Below are positions 50,653 to 61,328 of a stretch of 64,000 nucleotides of DNA, in pieces (within the stretch, counting starts at the first letter, position 1; every line of letters starts with the position of its first letter). A model generated the notes under the pieces. The model was not told the origin of the DNA. It saw only the letters and a program-made list of their open reading frames with translations, and did no database searches. This DNA is from Conchocele bisecta (Eukaryota > Mollusca > Bivalvia > Lucinida > Thyasiridae), in NCBI GenBank assembly GCA_029237695.1, contig CM055274.1:68376828-68440827 (forward strand), written 5' to 3'. The position numbers were made by a program, and so were the translations under genes.

Positions 50653-51053
50653 GTGAAGAAAGAGAGAGAAATGGGCGCCTTTGAAGCTGCAAACCTTCAA
50701 CGCAAAGACTGGGATCCTTACGACCCCAACCTTGTAGCGGAGGCCCTATTTGCTGCAGCGAACATATTCAGCTCCCTCAAGCTCATTTACATATTCACTG
50801 TGAACCCCCACTTGGGACCACTACAGATTTCACTGGGGCGAATGATCATGGATATAATGAAATTCGCCGTAGTGTACTTCCTTGTGTTGTTCTCGTTCGC
50901 GTGTGGACTGAACCACCTCCACTGGTACTACGCGGCCCTGCGGGCGGAGCAGTGCGCAGCGAATATCGAGCAGCTAGACAACCATTACCTGTCCGGGCGG
51001 GCGTTGACTACTACTGTAGATCCATGTGATAGAAAATACAAAAGTTTTGCCAA
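50653..51053 (+). CDS. TRPC: TRPC-type cation channel, internal exon C (S4, S4-S5 linker, S5, pore turret)
   Basis: The acceptor is TGTATTTTCAG ending at 50652 and the donor is AA|GTAAGT at 51054. It starts in phase 0, matching exon B, and ends with two nucleotides of a codon. It encodes 133 residues: [18 protein letters not shown] and [20 protein letters not shown] (S4 region), [15 protein letters not shown] (S4-S5 linker), [20 protein letters not shown] (S5), then a variable extracellular turret with two cysteines. The near identity of [29 protein letters not shown] to Drosophila Trp makes the family secure. The selectivity filter, S6 and TRP box must lie on later exons beyond this window. 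The exon is intact, with no frameshift. Confidence 0.96.
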
Positions 51054-51433
51054 GTAAGTAGAGTTCTTCGTAAGCGATACTGATAGGGATTTGCTTACAC
51101 AGTGTGACTGGTCCATTGCAGACAGAAACGGGATTCAAAGAGCCGACAAACATATTTGGCCGAAAACATGTTTAATGCTCACATAAGTGGCCGTGACTGG
51201 AATATGAAATATGGCCAGTGTAGCTCCTGATCAAGTAGCACACTCCTGTAGCCTGATGACGATCTATATTGCTGTTTCATTGATGGAATGGCAAACAGTG
51301 AAGATACTGATTAGACTGGATCTGGATCTACACTCGTCGCAAAACCCAGAAGCCCCATTTGTCCTGGTCACAGCCACATATATGTATGTCTTTTTTTTAC
51401 AGTACAACATGCAGATGTCCTTTGGTTAATTTA
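51054..51433 (+). other. start of the intron after exon C
   Basis: No element or exon recognised. The frame at 51211-51429 has no TRPC similarity. Confidence 0.5.
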
Positions 51434-52600
51434 ATAATAGGTTGTTACCGCAATGTGTCCGTCCGTCCGTCCGTCTGTCCATCTGTCCGTCCCGTCCGTC
51501 CGTCCGTCCGTCCGTCCGTCCGTCCGTCCGTCCGTCCGGTCCGTCCGTCCGTCCGTCCGTCCGTCCGTCCGTCCTATTCTATTCATTACAAGGGGCAGTC
51601 TTTGATCTAGAACAATGGAAATGGCCCGTCCGTCCGTCAGTCATCCGTGAACATTTTCAAACGTCTTCTCCTCGGTAACCATTGGGCCTATAGTCACCAA
51701 ACTTCATGGTCATGGTCCTTAGGTAGGGGGATTACAAAATTGTTAAAATGACGTCATTACGTAATCCAAGATGGCCGCCATCTAAAAATAGCACAAATTC
51801 TTAAAAAATCTTCTTCTCAAGAACCGCTAACCGGATTTCGACAAAACTTGGTAGGAATGATCGATGTACATGCTCTTTCAAAGTTGTTAAAATGGTGACC
51901 CTGGGGTCAAAAATGAGCGTGGCCTGTGGGGTCAAATTGGGGTCAAATTTTATTTTTGACCGAATATGGTAATGTCTATATCAAATCAAACTCTGGTGCA
52001 TTTTTTGTCGAAATCGGATGGTTATGTCATCCAAGATGGCCGCCGAAAGGTCAAAAGGTCGTTCTTTTATTAGAGATTTCAAAATTCTTCTTCACATGAA
52101 CCGCTTGGCGCATGGTAGCCAAACTTAAAAGTTATGGTCCATGGGTGAAGCCTTTTCAGATTTGTTAAAATGGAGGTCATCGCTAATCCAAGATGGCTGC
52201 CATCTAAAAATAGCATAAATTCTTAAAAAATCTTCTCATGAACCGCTAGCCGGATTTTGACGAAACTTGGTACGAATGATCGATGTACAATGCTCTTTCA
52301 AAGTTGTTAAAATGGTGACCCCGGGGTCAAAAATGGGCGTGGCCCGTGGGGTCAAATTGGGGTCAAATTTAATTTTTGACCGAATATGGTAATGTCTATA
52401 TCAAATTGAAGGTATCAAAGAGGCGATCGCTCTGGTACATTCTTTGTCGAAATTGGATGGTCATGTCATCCAAGATGGCCGCCAAAAGGTCGTTCTTTTA
52501 ATAAAGATTTCAAACGTCTGGTTCTCGTGAACCGCTTGGCCGATATTGGCCAAACTTCACGGTAATGGTTATTGGGTCAAGCCTTTTCATTTTTTGTCGA
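51434..52600 (+). mobile_element. AAGATGGCCGCC dispersed element, copy 2, with (GTCC)n
   Basis: It opens with GTTACCGCAATGTGTCC and a (GTCC)n tract (about 51459-51573). It then has repeated internal units with CCAAGATGGCCGCC, GGTCAAAAATGRGCGTGGCC, AACCGC..CCGGATTT and TCTTCTTCACATGAACCGCT. Homologous to 58519-60155 but without its AGCTCACCTGAGC start. Confidence 0.8.
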
Positions 52601-53122
52601 GCCCGCTTGCGGAAAGCGAGACATAGTGATCACAATGACGTCCGGTGCGTCCGTCTGTCCGTCCGTCCGTACGGGCTAACATTGGGGGTTTAGGGGCTAG
52701 GGGAGGAGCCTAAGACTGCCAGGCCGATTTTTCCGAAACTTGGTATGAATGATCGATAGTTAACGCTGGTTCAGATTCCTTCAAATGGTGGACCCCGGGT
52801 CAAAAATGGGCGGGGCAGGAGGGGTCAAGTAGGGGTCAAATGTCACATTTGACCGAATATGATCAAGTCATATATCAAATCGAAGGTATCGACGAGACGG
52901 TCACTCTGGAGCTTTTTTTTTGTCGAAATCAGGTAATTACGTCATCCGAGATGGCCGCCGAAAGGTCAAAAGGTCTTCTTTCAATATAGATTACAAACGT
53001 CTTCTTCTCGTGAACCACTTAGCCAATATTGGCCAAACTTCACAGTAATGGTCAGTGGGTCAAGCCTTTTCATTTTTTGTCGAGCCCGCTTGCAGAAAGC
53101 GAGACATAGTGATCACAATGAC
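52596..53122 (+). mobile_element. TGTCGAGCCCGCTTGC-type element with (GTCC)n head
   Basis: TTTTTTGTCGAGCCCGCTTG followed by CGGAAAGCGAGACATAGTGA occurs at 52594 and again at 53073, each followed by ATCACAATGACGTCC and a GTCC tract. The body between them has AAGATGGCCGCC-type units. The complementary CGGCGGGCTCGAC at 61940 suggests the opposite end of the same family. The second head opens the hairpin series. Confidence 0.6.
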
Positions 53123-53171
53123 GTCCGTCCGTCCGTCCGTCCGTCCGTCCGTCCGTCCGTCCGTCCGTCCG

Positions 53172-53420
53172 TACTTACGAGAGCTACATTGTGAGGTTGC
53201 TGTGTTGTGCTGAAACCCACCCACCGCCCTATTTAAGACACTTGGATAAGTGTTTTTCAAATATAATTAACTAATGGCTAGCTCATTTGCATATTATGCG
53301 ATTTATTCCGTAAGAGAATCGTTAAGGAAGAAAATAACGGAATAAGTTGCTACATTGTGAGGTTAACCCCACAGTGTAAACATCAAAGGAAATAACCTCA
53401 CAATGTAGCTCTCGTAAGAA
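53172..53420. repeat. hairpin module type C
   Basis: The arms 53174-53198 (CTTACGAGAGCTACATTGTG AGGTT) and 53394-53418 are a perfect 25-bp inverted repeat. A third partial copy of the arm, GCTACATTGTGAGGTTAACC, lies inside at about 53349. Only one module of this type is seen. Confidence 0.9.
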
Positions 53421-53450
53421 CGTCCGTCCGTCCGTCCGTCCGTCCGTCCG

Positions 53451-54548
53451 GGCACACATTAGGGTACTTATGTGGCTAGCCCCACAGGGTTATGGACTTG
53501 TTAAAGGATAGGGTTGGTTATAATTAGCCACCTAAAAAATCGTTTTATGTGGCTAAAAATCGTTTTATGTGGCTAATATTTAACATGTGATAAGCCACAT
53601 AAGTACCCTAATGTAAGAACGTCCGTCCGTCCGTCCGTCCGTCCGTCCGTCCGTCCGTCCGGGCACACATTAGGGTACTTATGTGGCTAGCCCCACAGGG
53701 TTATGGACTTGTTAAAGGATAGGGTTGGTTACAATTAGCCACCTAAAAAATCGTTTTTATGTGGCTAAAAATCGTTTTATGTGGCTAATATTTAACATGT
53801 GATAAGCCACATAAGTACCCTAATGTAAGAACGTCCGTCCGTCCGTCCGTCCGTCCGGGCACACATTAGGATACTTATGTGGCTAGCCCCACAGGGTTAT
53901 GGACAGGGTTACAATTAGCCACCTAAAAAATCGTTTTATGTGGCTAATATTTAACATGTGATAAGCCACATAAGTATCCATTTGTAAGAACGTCCGTCCG
54001 TCCGGGCACACATTAGGGTACTTATGTGGCTAGCCCCACAGGGTTATGGACTTGCTAAAGGATAGGGTTGGTTACAATTAGCCACCTAAAAAATCCTTTT
54101 ATGTGGCTATAAATCGTTTTATGTGGCTAATATTTAACATGTGATAAGCCACATAAGTATCCATTTGTAAGAACGTCCGTCCGTCCGTCCGGGCACACAT
54201 TAGGGTACTTATGTGGCTAGCCCCACAGGGTTATGGACTTAATAAAGGATAGGGTTGGTTACAATTAACCACCTAAAAAATCATTTTATGTGGCTAAAAA
54301 TCGTTTTATGTGGCTAATATTTAACATGTGATAAGCCACATAAGTATAGTACTGTAAGAACGTCCGTCCGTCCGTCCGGGCAGACATTCAGGTACTTATG
54401 TGGCTAGCCCCACAGGGTTATGGACTTGTTAAAGGATAGGGTTGGTTATAATTAGCCACCTAAGATATCGTTTTATGTGGCTAAAAGTGGTTTTATGTGG
54501 CTAATATTTAACATGCGATAAGCCACATAGTTACCTGAAAGTAAGAAC
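53451..54548. repeat. six hairpin modules of type A
   Basis: Modules at 53451-53620, 53661-53832, 53857-53991, 54004-54174, 54191-54361 and 54378-54548. Each has GTGGCTAGCCCCACAGGGTT, GGATAGGGTTGGTTA, AATTAGCCACCTAA, one or two copies of ATCGTTTTATGTGGCTAA and ATTTAACATG. The outer arms are self-complementary: 53456-53477 pairs perfectly with 53593-53614 (22 bp). The distal arm sequence differs among modules. Confidence 0.9.
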
Positions 54549-54572
54549 GTCCGTCCGTCCGTCCGTCCGTCC

Positions 54573-55279
54573 GCCATCGGGCCAACATCGGGGGTTTAGG
54601 AGCTTAGGGTAAGGGTTAGTAACAAAGGATTCCTTTGTTATAGTCGGTAAGCTCCTAATTCCATTGATCTTTAGGAGCTAATCCTTTGATCTTTTAAAGA
54701 ACAAATAGCTCATAACTCTCAAATGTTTGAACGTCCGTCCGTCCGTCCGTCCGTCCGGGCCAACATCGGGGGTTTAGGAGCTTAGGGTAAGGGTTAGTAA
54801 CAAAGGATTCCTTTGTTATAGTCGGTAAGCTCGTAATTCCATTGATCTTTAGGAGCTAATCCTTTTTGATCTTTTAAAGAACAAAAAGCATAACTCCCAA
54901 ATGTTTATCCGAAACCTTTTTCCCGAACCGTCCGTACCGTCCGGGCCAATCCATGTGGGTGGGGTTTAGGGTTAAGGGTTAGTAACCAAAGGATTCCTTT
55001 GTTATAGTCCGGTAAGTCCTAATTCCATTGTCTTTAGGACTAATTCCTTTGATCTTTTAAAGGAACAAATAGTCATAACTCTCAAAATGTTTTGAAACGT
55101 CCGTCCGTTCGTTCCGGTCCGTGGGCCAACATCGGGGGTTTTAGGAGCTTAGGGGGGAAAGGGTTAGTAACAAAGGATTCCTTTGTTTATAGTCGGTTAA
55201 CTCGTAACCTTTGATCTTAGGAGCTAATCCTTTGATCTTTTAAAGAACAAAAAGCTCAAAACTCCCCAAATGTTTGAAC
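54573..55279. repeat. four hairpin modules of type B
   Basis: Modules at about 54573-54732, 54757-54926, 54943-55098 and 55123-55279. Shared blocks are CCAACATCGGGGGTTTAGGA, GGGTAAGGGTTAGTAACAAA, the palindrome ACAAAGGATTCCTTTGT, TAGGAGCTAATCCTTT and GATCTTTTAAAGAACAAA. The outer arms (AACATC..GGTTTAGGAGCT against AGCTCATAACTCTCAAATGT) are imperfectly complementary. The last two modules contain many small indels. Confidence 0.85.
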
Positions 55280-55322
55280 GTCCGTCCGTCCCCCGTCCGT
55301 TCGTCCGTCCGTCCGTCCGTCC

Positions 55323-55578
55323 GGGCACACATACAGGGTCTTAGGTGGTTAGAGGCGTGGCCTAAGACAAAAGAATACAATAGATTTATTCCGTTGGTCC
55401 GTCCGTCCGTCCGTCCGTCCGTCCGGGCCAACATCGGGGGTTTAGGAGCTTAGGGTAAGGGTTAGTAACAAAGGATTCCTTTGTTATAGTCGGTAAGCTC
55501 ATAATTCCATTGATCTTTAGCAGCTAATCCTTTGATCTTTTAAAGAACAAAAAGCTCATAACTCCCAAATGTTTGAAC
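55323..55578. repeat. one short odd module and one further type B module
   Basis: 55323-55396 is a short module (CACACATACAGGGTCTTAGG, GGCGTGGCCTAAGAC) unlike the others. 55425-55578 is a clean type B module. Confidence 0.75.
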
Positions 55579-55614
55579 GTCCGTCCGTCCGTCCGTCCGT
55601 CCGTCCGTCCGTCC

Positions 55615-55992
55615 GGGCAGACATTCGGGTACTTATGTGGCTAGCCCCACAGGGTTATGGACTTGTTAAAGGATATGGTTGGTTACAATTAGCCACCTAA
55701 AAAATTGTTTTATGTGGCTAAAAATGGTTTTATGTGGCTAATATTTAACATGCGATAAGCCACATAGTTACCTGAAAGTAAAGACGTCCGTCCGTCCGTC
55801 CGTCCGTCCGTCCGTCCGGGCAGGCAGACATTCAGGTACTTATGTGGCTAGCCCCACAGGGTTATGGACTTGTTAAAGGATAGGGTTGGTTACAATTAGC
55901 CACCTAAGATATCGTTTTATGTGGCTAAAAGTGGTTTTATGTGGCTAATATTTAACATGCGATAAGCCACATAGTTACCTGAAAGTAAGAAC
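55615..55992. repeat. two further hairpin modules of type A
   Basis: Modules at 55615-55785 and 55818-55992. Their distal arms are ATTC(A/G)GGTACTTATG and CATAGTTACCTGAA, as in the module at 54378, so type A reappears after the type B run. Confidence 0.85.
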
Positions 55993-56039
55993 GTCTGTCC
56001 GTCCGTCCGTCCGTCTGTCCGTCCGTCCGTTCGTTCGTA

Positions 56040-56270
56040 TAAGACCTTGGAATAACGACCACCCCCGAACTGCGACCAGCGACCAGCTATTTTCATTCCC
56101 ACACGGCATTTTTGTATGTGAACAGCGACCATGTCATGTTTTTGTCGGCAAAAAAAAATAGCACCACAATCGCTATTTTCCTTTCATCAAAATCTGGTCG
56201 GTGTCATTTTTGCGACATTAAACATTTTCCATAAAAAATATTGCATAACTCCATTAACGGTAATTGTACC
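56040..56270. repeat. fragments of dispersed elements
   Basis: ACCTTGGAATAACGACCACC resembles the segment at 61241-61270. 56195-56262 (GGTCGGTGTCATTTTTGCG, AAAAATATTGCATAACTCC, ATTAACGGTAA) matches 1180-1231. No complete element can be delimited. Confidence 0.55.
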
Positions 56271-56274
56271 CCCC

Positions 56275-56830
56275 GGACTCCGTCGGGGGATACTATGGAT
56301 TTGACAGCGGGCCGCGTCCGCGTCCTCGTCCGCCGCAGACACTTCTTGTCCGGAGCATAAATCGAACACCCTTTTGAATATTTTCATGAAACTTCACACA
56401 TGCATAGACCACGACCCGAACGTGTGTCGCGCACAAGAATGACAACTCTTGCATAGCTAATTTTTGAGTTGTCTCCCTTTTTTGTTTCGCGCACTGATTG
56501 ACCATAACTCGACCACCCTTTGGAATATTTTTATGAAACTTTACACATTCAATTAGACCACGAACCGAAGGTGTGTCGTGCACAATAATGACAACTCTTG
56601 CATAGCTAATTTTTTAGTTATCTCCCTTTTTTGTTTTCGCGCACTGATTTCCTGTCCGGAGCATAACTCGACCACCCTTTGGAATATGTTCATGAAACTT
56701 CACACATGCATAGACCACGACCCGGAGGTGTGTCGCGCACAAGAATGACAACTCTTGCATAGCTAATTTTTGAGTTCTCTCCCTTTTTTGTTTTGCGCAC
56801 TCTATAAACTGGACAATAATGCATGAAGAC
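56275..56830 (+). repeat. three-copy tandem repeat of about 155 bp
   Basis: The phrase GGAGCATAACTCGACCACCC (or close) begins units at about 56352, 56500 and 56657. Each continues with GAATATTTTCATGAAACTTC, ACACATGCATAGACCACGAC, GTGTGTCGCGCACAAGAATG and ACAACTCTTGCATAGCTAAT. Single related units recur at about 57440, 58338 and 58494. This resembles core repeats of bivalve tandem-unit elements. Confidence 0.85.
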
Positions 56831-57248
56831 CCATTTTCTCATGTGCTCTGTACACCTTACCTGTAGGGAGAACAATAGCCTTCTCCGGTTGAACAATAGA
56901 GACTGGGAGAACCATTCACCTGTGCATGTGCTAGCATGTGCAAATGTCCAGTCTTGACCACTCTGACCACAGGTAATTTATGCAGGTAAATTACTACATT
57001 GGATATTACATTTCCGTAAACTGTGTTGAAAATATTGTGGCATTATGTGGACCTGTGCAGATCTATGTAGATAAATATAGGACTATTAAAAAAAAATTCT
57101 GGGCTCCAGTAGCAAGCATTATTATTTTTAATTTTTAAACTTTTTTTTTCCATTTTTTTTTTTTCATTTTTTTTTCAAATTATTTTTCCATTTTTGTCTA
57201 GTAGCATAAGGTCATAAGTGCTATATACAGACTATTATCATATAATAA
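56831..57248. other. no gene; long A/T homopolymer stretch
   Basis: 57080-57200 contains A-runs and T-runs of up to 13. Otherwise I see nothing recognisable. Confidence 0.6.
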
Positions 57249-57316
57249 AACAATTATTGACTAGTGAGCCATAGAATATAATCTGATATTCCATGGCTCG
57301 CTAGTCAATAATTGTA
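57249..57316. repeat. inverted repeat (hairpin)
   Basis: The arms 57250-57272 (ACAATTATTGACTAGTGAGC CAT) and 57293-57315 are complementary with one mismatch around a 20-nt loop. Possibly a solo MITE. Confidence 0.8.
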
Positions 57317-57524
57317 TAATATGTTCGGGCCAGTGAAAATTGCTTTCGGGCCCAGGCTCGAGGTCAAGGCGGGACAAGGCGAGGCATTTGATTCCGTGGA
57401 ATTCTTGTTTACTTATCTCCCTTTGTTGTTTCATGCTCTGATTTCGTATCCAGAACATAACTCGAACACCCTTTGGAATATTTTTATGCCCCACCATGAT
57501 AGTGGAGGGGGGAATTTAGTGTTA

Positions 57525-57713
57525 CCCTTGTCCGTCCGCCCGTCCGCACACACGAATGGGTACTTGTTGTAAGCATACGGGGATCTTATTGGGTAGGGTT
57601 AGGATAGTGTTGGGTACTCTTGTTGGGTATTTTTATACAGTAAAAACCCAACAAGTATTCATTCGTAGGAACGTGCGTCCCGTCCTCCCGTCCGTCCGTC
57701 CGTCCGTCCGTCC
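57525..57713. repeat. isolated GTCC-flanked hairpin module, type D
   Basis: The arms ACGAATGGGTACTTGTTG (57552-57569) and CAACAAGTATTCATTCGT (57649-57666) pair at 16 of 18 positions. It is followed by AGGAACGTGCGTCC and a GTCC tract (about 57689-57713), the same layout as the series at 53.1-56.0 kb, with a fourth unrelated sequence. Confidence 0.8.
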
Positions 57714-58290
57714 GTCACAAAACTTTAACACTCAGGTAAATGTCTCATAATTTCGTCATCCATCGATCTGCTTCATATTTCATATAGACATTGCTCTGAT
57801 TGCACTACCGCCCTGTGCCAAATCCACGTTCGTCCTGCCCCCGCCAAGCCCAGGGTCAAGGTCACATACTTGGTGCTTCAAAAACTTTAACGCTCAGGTA
57901 AATTGTCTTATAATTTCTGTTTTCTTTCACGGATCAGTTTCATATTTCATATACACATTGCTCTAATGGTCCTCTACCGCCCTGTGCCAAATCCACGTTC
58001 GTCCTGCCCCCGCCAAGCCCAGGGTCAAGGTCACATACTTGGTGCTTCAAAAACTTTAATGCTCAGGTTAATATCTTATAATTTCTGTTTTCTTTCACGG
58101 ATCAGCTTCATATTTCATATACGCATTGCTCTAATGGTCCTCTACCGCCCTGTGCCAAATCCACGTTCGTCCTGCCCCCGCCAAGCCCAGGGTCAAGGTC
58201 ACATACTTGGTGCTTCAAAAACTTTAATGCTCAGGTTAATATCTTATAATTTCTGTTTTCTTTCACGGATCAGCTTCATATTTCATACTT
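57714..58290 (+). repeat. tandem repeat of about 171 bp, more than three copies
   Basis: Each unit has AAAACTTTAAYGCTCAGGT, TTATAATTTCTGTTTTCTTT, CATATTTCATATACACATTG, TACCGCCCTGTGCCAAATCC, CCCCCGCCAAGCCCAGG and GTCAAGGTCACATACTTGG. The unit is 57 codons long, so one frame (57903-58502) stays open by periodicity. I do not regard it as a gene. Confidence 0.9.
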
Positions 58291-58518
58291 CATATTTCAT
58301 ACTTCATATTTCATTGTTTCGTTCACTGATTTCGTTTCCGGAGCATAACTCGAACACCCTTTGGAATATTTTCATGAAACTTCACACATGCATAGACCAC
58401 GACCCTAAAGGTGTGTCACACAAGAATGACAACTCTTGCATCACTAATTTTTTAGTTATCTCCCTTTGTTTTTCCGTCACTGATTTTGTCTCCGGAGCAT
58501 AACTCGAACACCCTTTTT

Positions 58519-60155
58519 AGCTCACCTGAGCGAAGCTCATGTGAGCTATTGTTACCGCAATGTGTCCGTCGTCCGTCGTCGTCCGTCGTCGTCCGTCGTC
58601 GTCATGAACATTTTCAAACGTCTTCTCCTCGGTAACCATTGGGTCTATAGTCACCAAACTTCATGGTCATGGTCCTTAGGTAGGGGGATTACAAAATTGT
58701 TAAAATGACGTCATTACGTAATCCAAGATGGCCACCGTCTAAAAATAGCACAAATTCTTAAAAAATCTTCTTCTCAAGAACCGCCAACCGGATTTCGACA
58801 ACACTTGGTAAGAATGATCGATGTACATTGCTCTTTCAAAGTTGTTAAAATGGTGACCCCGGGGTCAAAAATGGGCGTGGCCTGTGTGGTCAAATTTGGG
58901 TCAAATTTTATTTTTGACTGAATATGGTCATGTCATATATCAAATTGAAGGTATCAATGAGGCGATCACTCTGGTGCATATTTTGTCGAAATCGGATTGT
59001 TATGTCATCCAAGATGGCCGCCGAAAGGTCAAAAGGTTCTTTTATTAGAGATTTCAAAATTCTTCTTCACATGAACCGCTTGGCTCATGGTAGCCAAACT
59101 TAAAAATTATGGTCCATGGGTGAAGCCTTTTCAGATTTGTTAAAATGGAGGTCATCGCTAATCCAAGATGGCCGCCGTCTAAAAATAGCATAAATTCTTA
59201 AAAAATCTTCTTCTCATGAACCGCCAGCTGGATTTCGATGAAACTTGGTAGGAATTATCAATGTACATTGCTCTTTCAAAGTTGTTAAAATGGTGACCCC
59301 GGGGTCAAAAATGGGCGTGGCCCGTGGGGTCAAATTGGGGTCAAATTTTATTTTTGACCGAATATGGTCATGTTATATATCAAATCGAAGGTATCAATGA
59401 GACGATCACTCTGGTACATTTTTTGTCGAAATCGGATTGTTATGTCATCCAAGATGGCCGCCGAAATGTCAAACGGTCGTTCTTTTATTAGAGATTTCAA
59501 AATTCTTCTTCACATGAACCGCTTGGCCCATGGTAGCCAAACTTCACAGTTATGGTCCATGGGTGAACCCTTTTCAAATTAGTTAAAATGGAGGTCATCA
59601 CTAATCCAAGATGGCCGCCATCTAAAAATAGCATAAATTCTTAAAAAATCTTCTTCTCATGAACCGCTGGCCGAATTTCGACTAAACTGGTAGGAATGAT
59701 CGATTTACAATGCTCTTTCAAAGTTGTGAAAATGGTGACCCCGGGGTCAAAAATGGGCATGGCTCGTGGGGTCAAATTTTATTTTTGACCGAATATGCTC
59801 ATGCCATATATCAAATTGAAGGTATCGATGAGGCGATTGCTCTGGTGCAATATTTGTCGGAATCGGATGATTATGTCATCCATGATGGCCACCAAAAGGT
59901 CCATTTATTCAAGATTTTGAACGTCTTTTTCTCAGGAACCAGATGGCCGATGCTGGCCAAACTTCATAGGAAGTTAAGATCCTTGGGTGAAGCATTTTCA
60001 GATTTGGTAAAATGACAGTCATCGCTTAATCCAAGATGACCGCCATCTAAAAATAGCATAATTTGTTTAAAACACATGAACTCAATGTCACATTCTCCTC
60101 TGGTGTTCATGGAGTCAGGTGAGCGAATTAGGGCCATCATGGCCCTCTTGTTTCA
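58519..60155 (+). mobile_element. AAGATGGCCGCC dispersed element, copy 3 (most complete)
   Basis: Left end AGCTCACCTGAGCGAAGCTC followed by ATGTGAGCTATTG forms a short hairpin and is followed by (GTCCGTC)n. Four internal units of about 300-330 bp carry CCAAGATGGCCRCC, TGACCCCGGGGTCAAAAATG, GGTATCRATGAGRCGATC and CTTCTTCTCATGAACCGC. The right end AGGTGAGCGAATTAGGGCCA followed by TCATGGCCCTCTTGTTT contains the palindrome AGGGCCATCATGGCCCT. No coding capacity is seen. Confidence 0.8.
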
Positions 60156-60242
60156 AACTACTTGTGTATCTGGGGAGGGGGATACACATGCGCTTGTCGA
60201 CAAGCGTCCATTTCTAGTTCCCGATATGTATTCCGTGTCGTG

Positions 60243-60689
60243 TATTCCAATAGGCATAATCCAATTCCGCGCAAGTCATAAAACTCCATCATTAGCTGGC
60301 AAACTGTGTTTACAGTGACAAGACTAAGACTTCAAACACACCGTGCTTGTCAAGTGTAAATTTCACACCGCAGGGCACAAGGCCATATCAAAGATCAATA
60401 CACGAGATTGCTGACATCAGTCACGTATTCCACACTAGACTGGTACCCTGTCAACTGGTACTGGTACCCTAGCAAAATAATACTACCGGGAACCAGTCTA
60501 AAGTGACACGACAAATGTGTTTATATGAATTGGGTCTCGATCTCCGACAAATCCCGGCTTATTGCATTAGCGGCCAGACCAGGCAGTGGATTCGCGTAGT
60601 CTGCCCATGGTTTACAATGCTCGCGAATCTCTAATTAAAAATATCAGTAATTACGTCAGCGGACATTGCCAATTCGTCATAGGCTGCTT
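60243..60689 (+). repeat. dispersed repeat, copy 2
   Basis: Homologous to 1231-1687 in the same orientation (see that entry). It carries a small local duplication, CAACTGGTACTGGTACCCT, and lacks about 30 bp present in copy 1. Confidence 0.75.
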
Positions 60690-61240
60690 AAATGTTCTCT
60701 CCTGATTTGGACACCTATCTCGTGTGGGTTACTCGACTTGACACATTCAATGAAATATTTTTGTTACAAAAAACTCGCGTTTTGCACAGGCTGCGCCACA
60801 TAGGCTATCGTTTTAATAAAGACTATATGACCGTTATTAATTTCAACTGATGGTGTGAAATTGAGAATAAGAAAACAAAATACTAATGGTCATGCTAATT
60901 AAACCACTTACATGTAATTACGACAAGCTATTAAATGGTGCACCAAAGCAAGCCGCGGGATATACTTATCGTGAAGATAATTACTCCCCTTTGTATATAA
61001 TTTCCAAAGCGAGGCTGGGTTCAGAACACTAACAACAAGATGACAAAACAAAATAAATTTACTATTTTTGCCATTTTCATGCAATTTTTAATTGATGAAA
61101 AGCAGATACACTCCACGATCGTGCAATAGCGAATCGTCAGATGGAAGTGTATACAGCCAAGACGTTTTCTATGCATGCATATAGATAACAATAGAATGCT
61201 AAATACATGGCCGACTTTGTTGTGAAACCGGGAAAATTTT
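60690..61240. other. no recognisable feature
   Basis: AT-rich non-coding DNA. The minus-strand frame at 61021-61272 is of low complexity and has no family motif. Confidence 0.5.
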
Positions 61241-61328
61241 CGACCCTTGGAACAACGACCACCTGTCAACAACGACCACTTTGGCCACTTCCCTTTGCCG
61301 GTCGTTGTTCACAGGTTCGACTGTACAT
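61241..61328. mobile_element. short inverted-repeat element
   Basis: CTTGGAACAACGACCACCTG and GGTCGTTGTTCACAGGTTCG face each other around CCACTTTGGCCACTTCCC, forming a hairpin. The left arm resembles 56046-56066. Confidence 0.55.

Larger units (their letters stand above)
53123..56039 (+). repeat. series of about 15 hairpin modules separated by (GTCC)n tracts
   Basis: GTCC tracts of 12-50 bp occur at about 53123, 53422, 53621, 53833, 53992, 54175, 54362, 54549, 54733, 54930, 55099, 55280, 55397, 55579, 55786 and 55993. Between them lie modules of mostly 130-175 bp, almost all with self-complementary ends. Modules open with GGGC(A/C)(A/C)ACAT and most close with GTAAGAACGTCC or TTTGAACGTCC. 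Three unrelated module sequences share this layout. Nothing coding is visible. Confidence 0.9.

Noticed and set aside
51359..51678. Pro/Ser/Val/Arg-rich frames over (GTCC)n
   Set aside because: This is a microsatellite translation. The same appears on the minus strand (Thr-Asp-Gly-Arg repeats at 53060-56132).
57903..58502. 199-codon open frame
   Set aside because: It spans the 171-bp tandem repeat (57 codons per unit) and has no family similarity.
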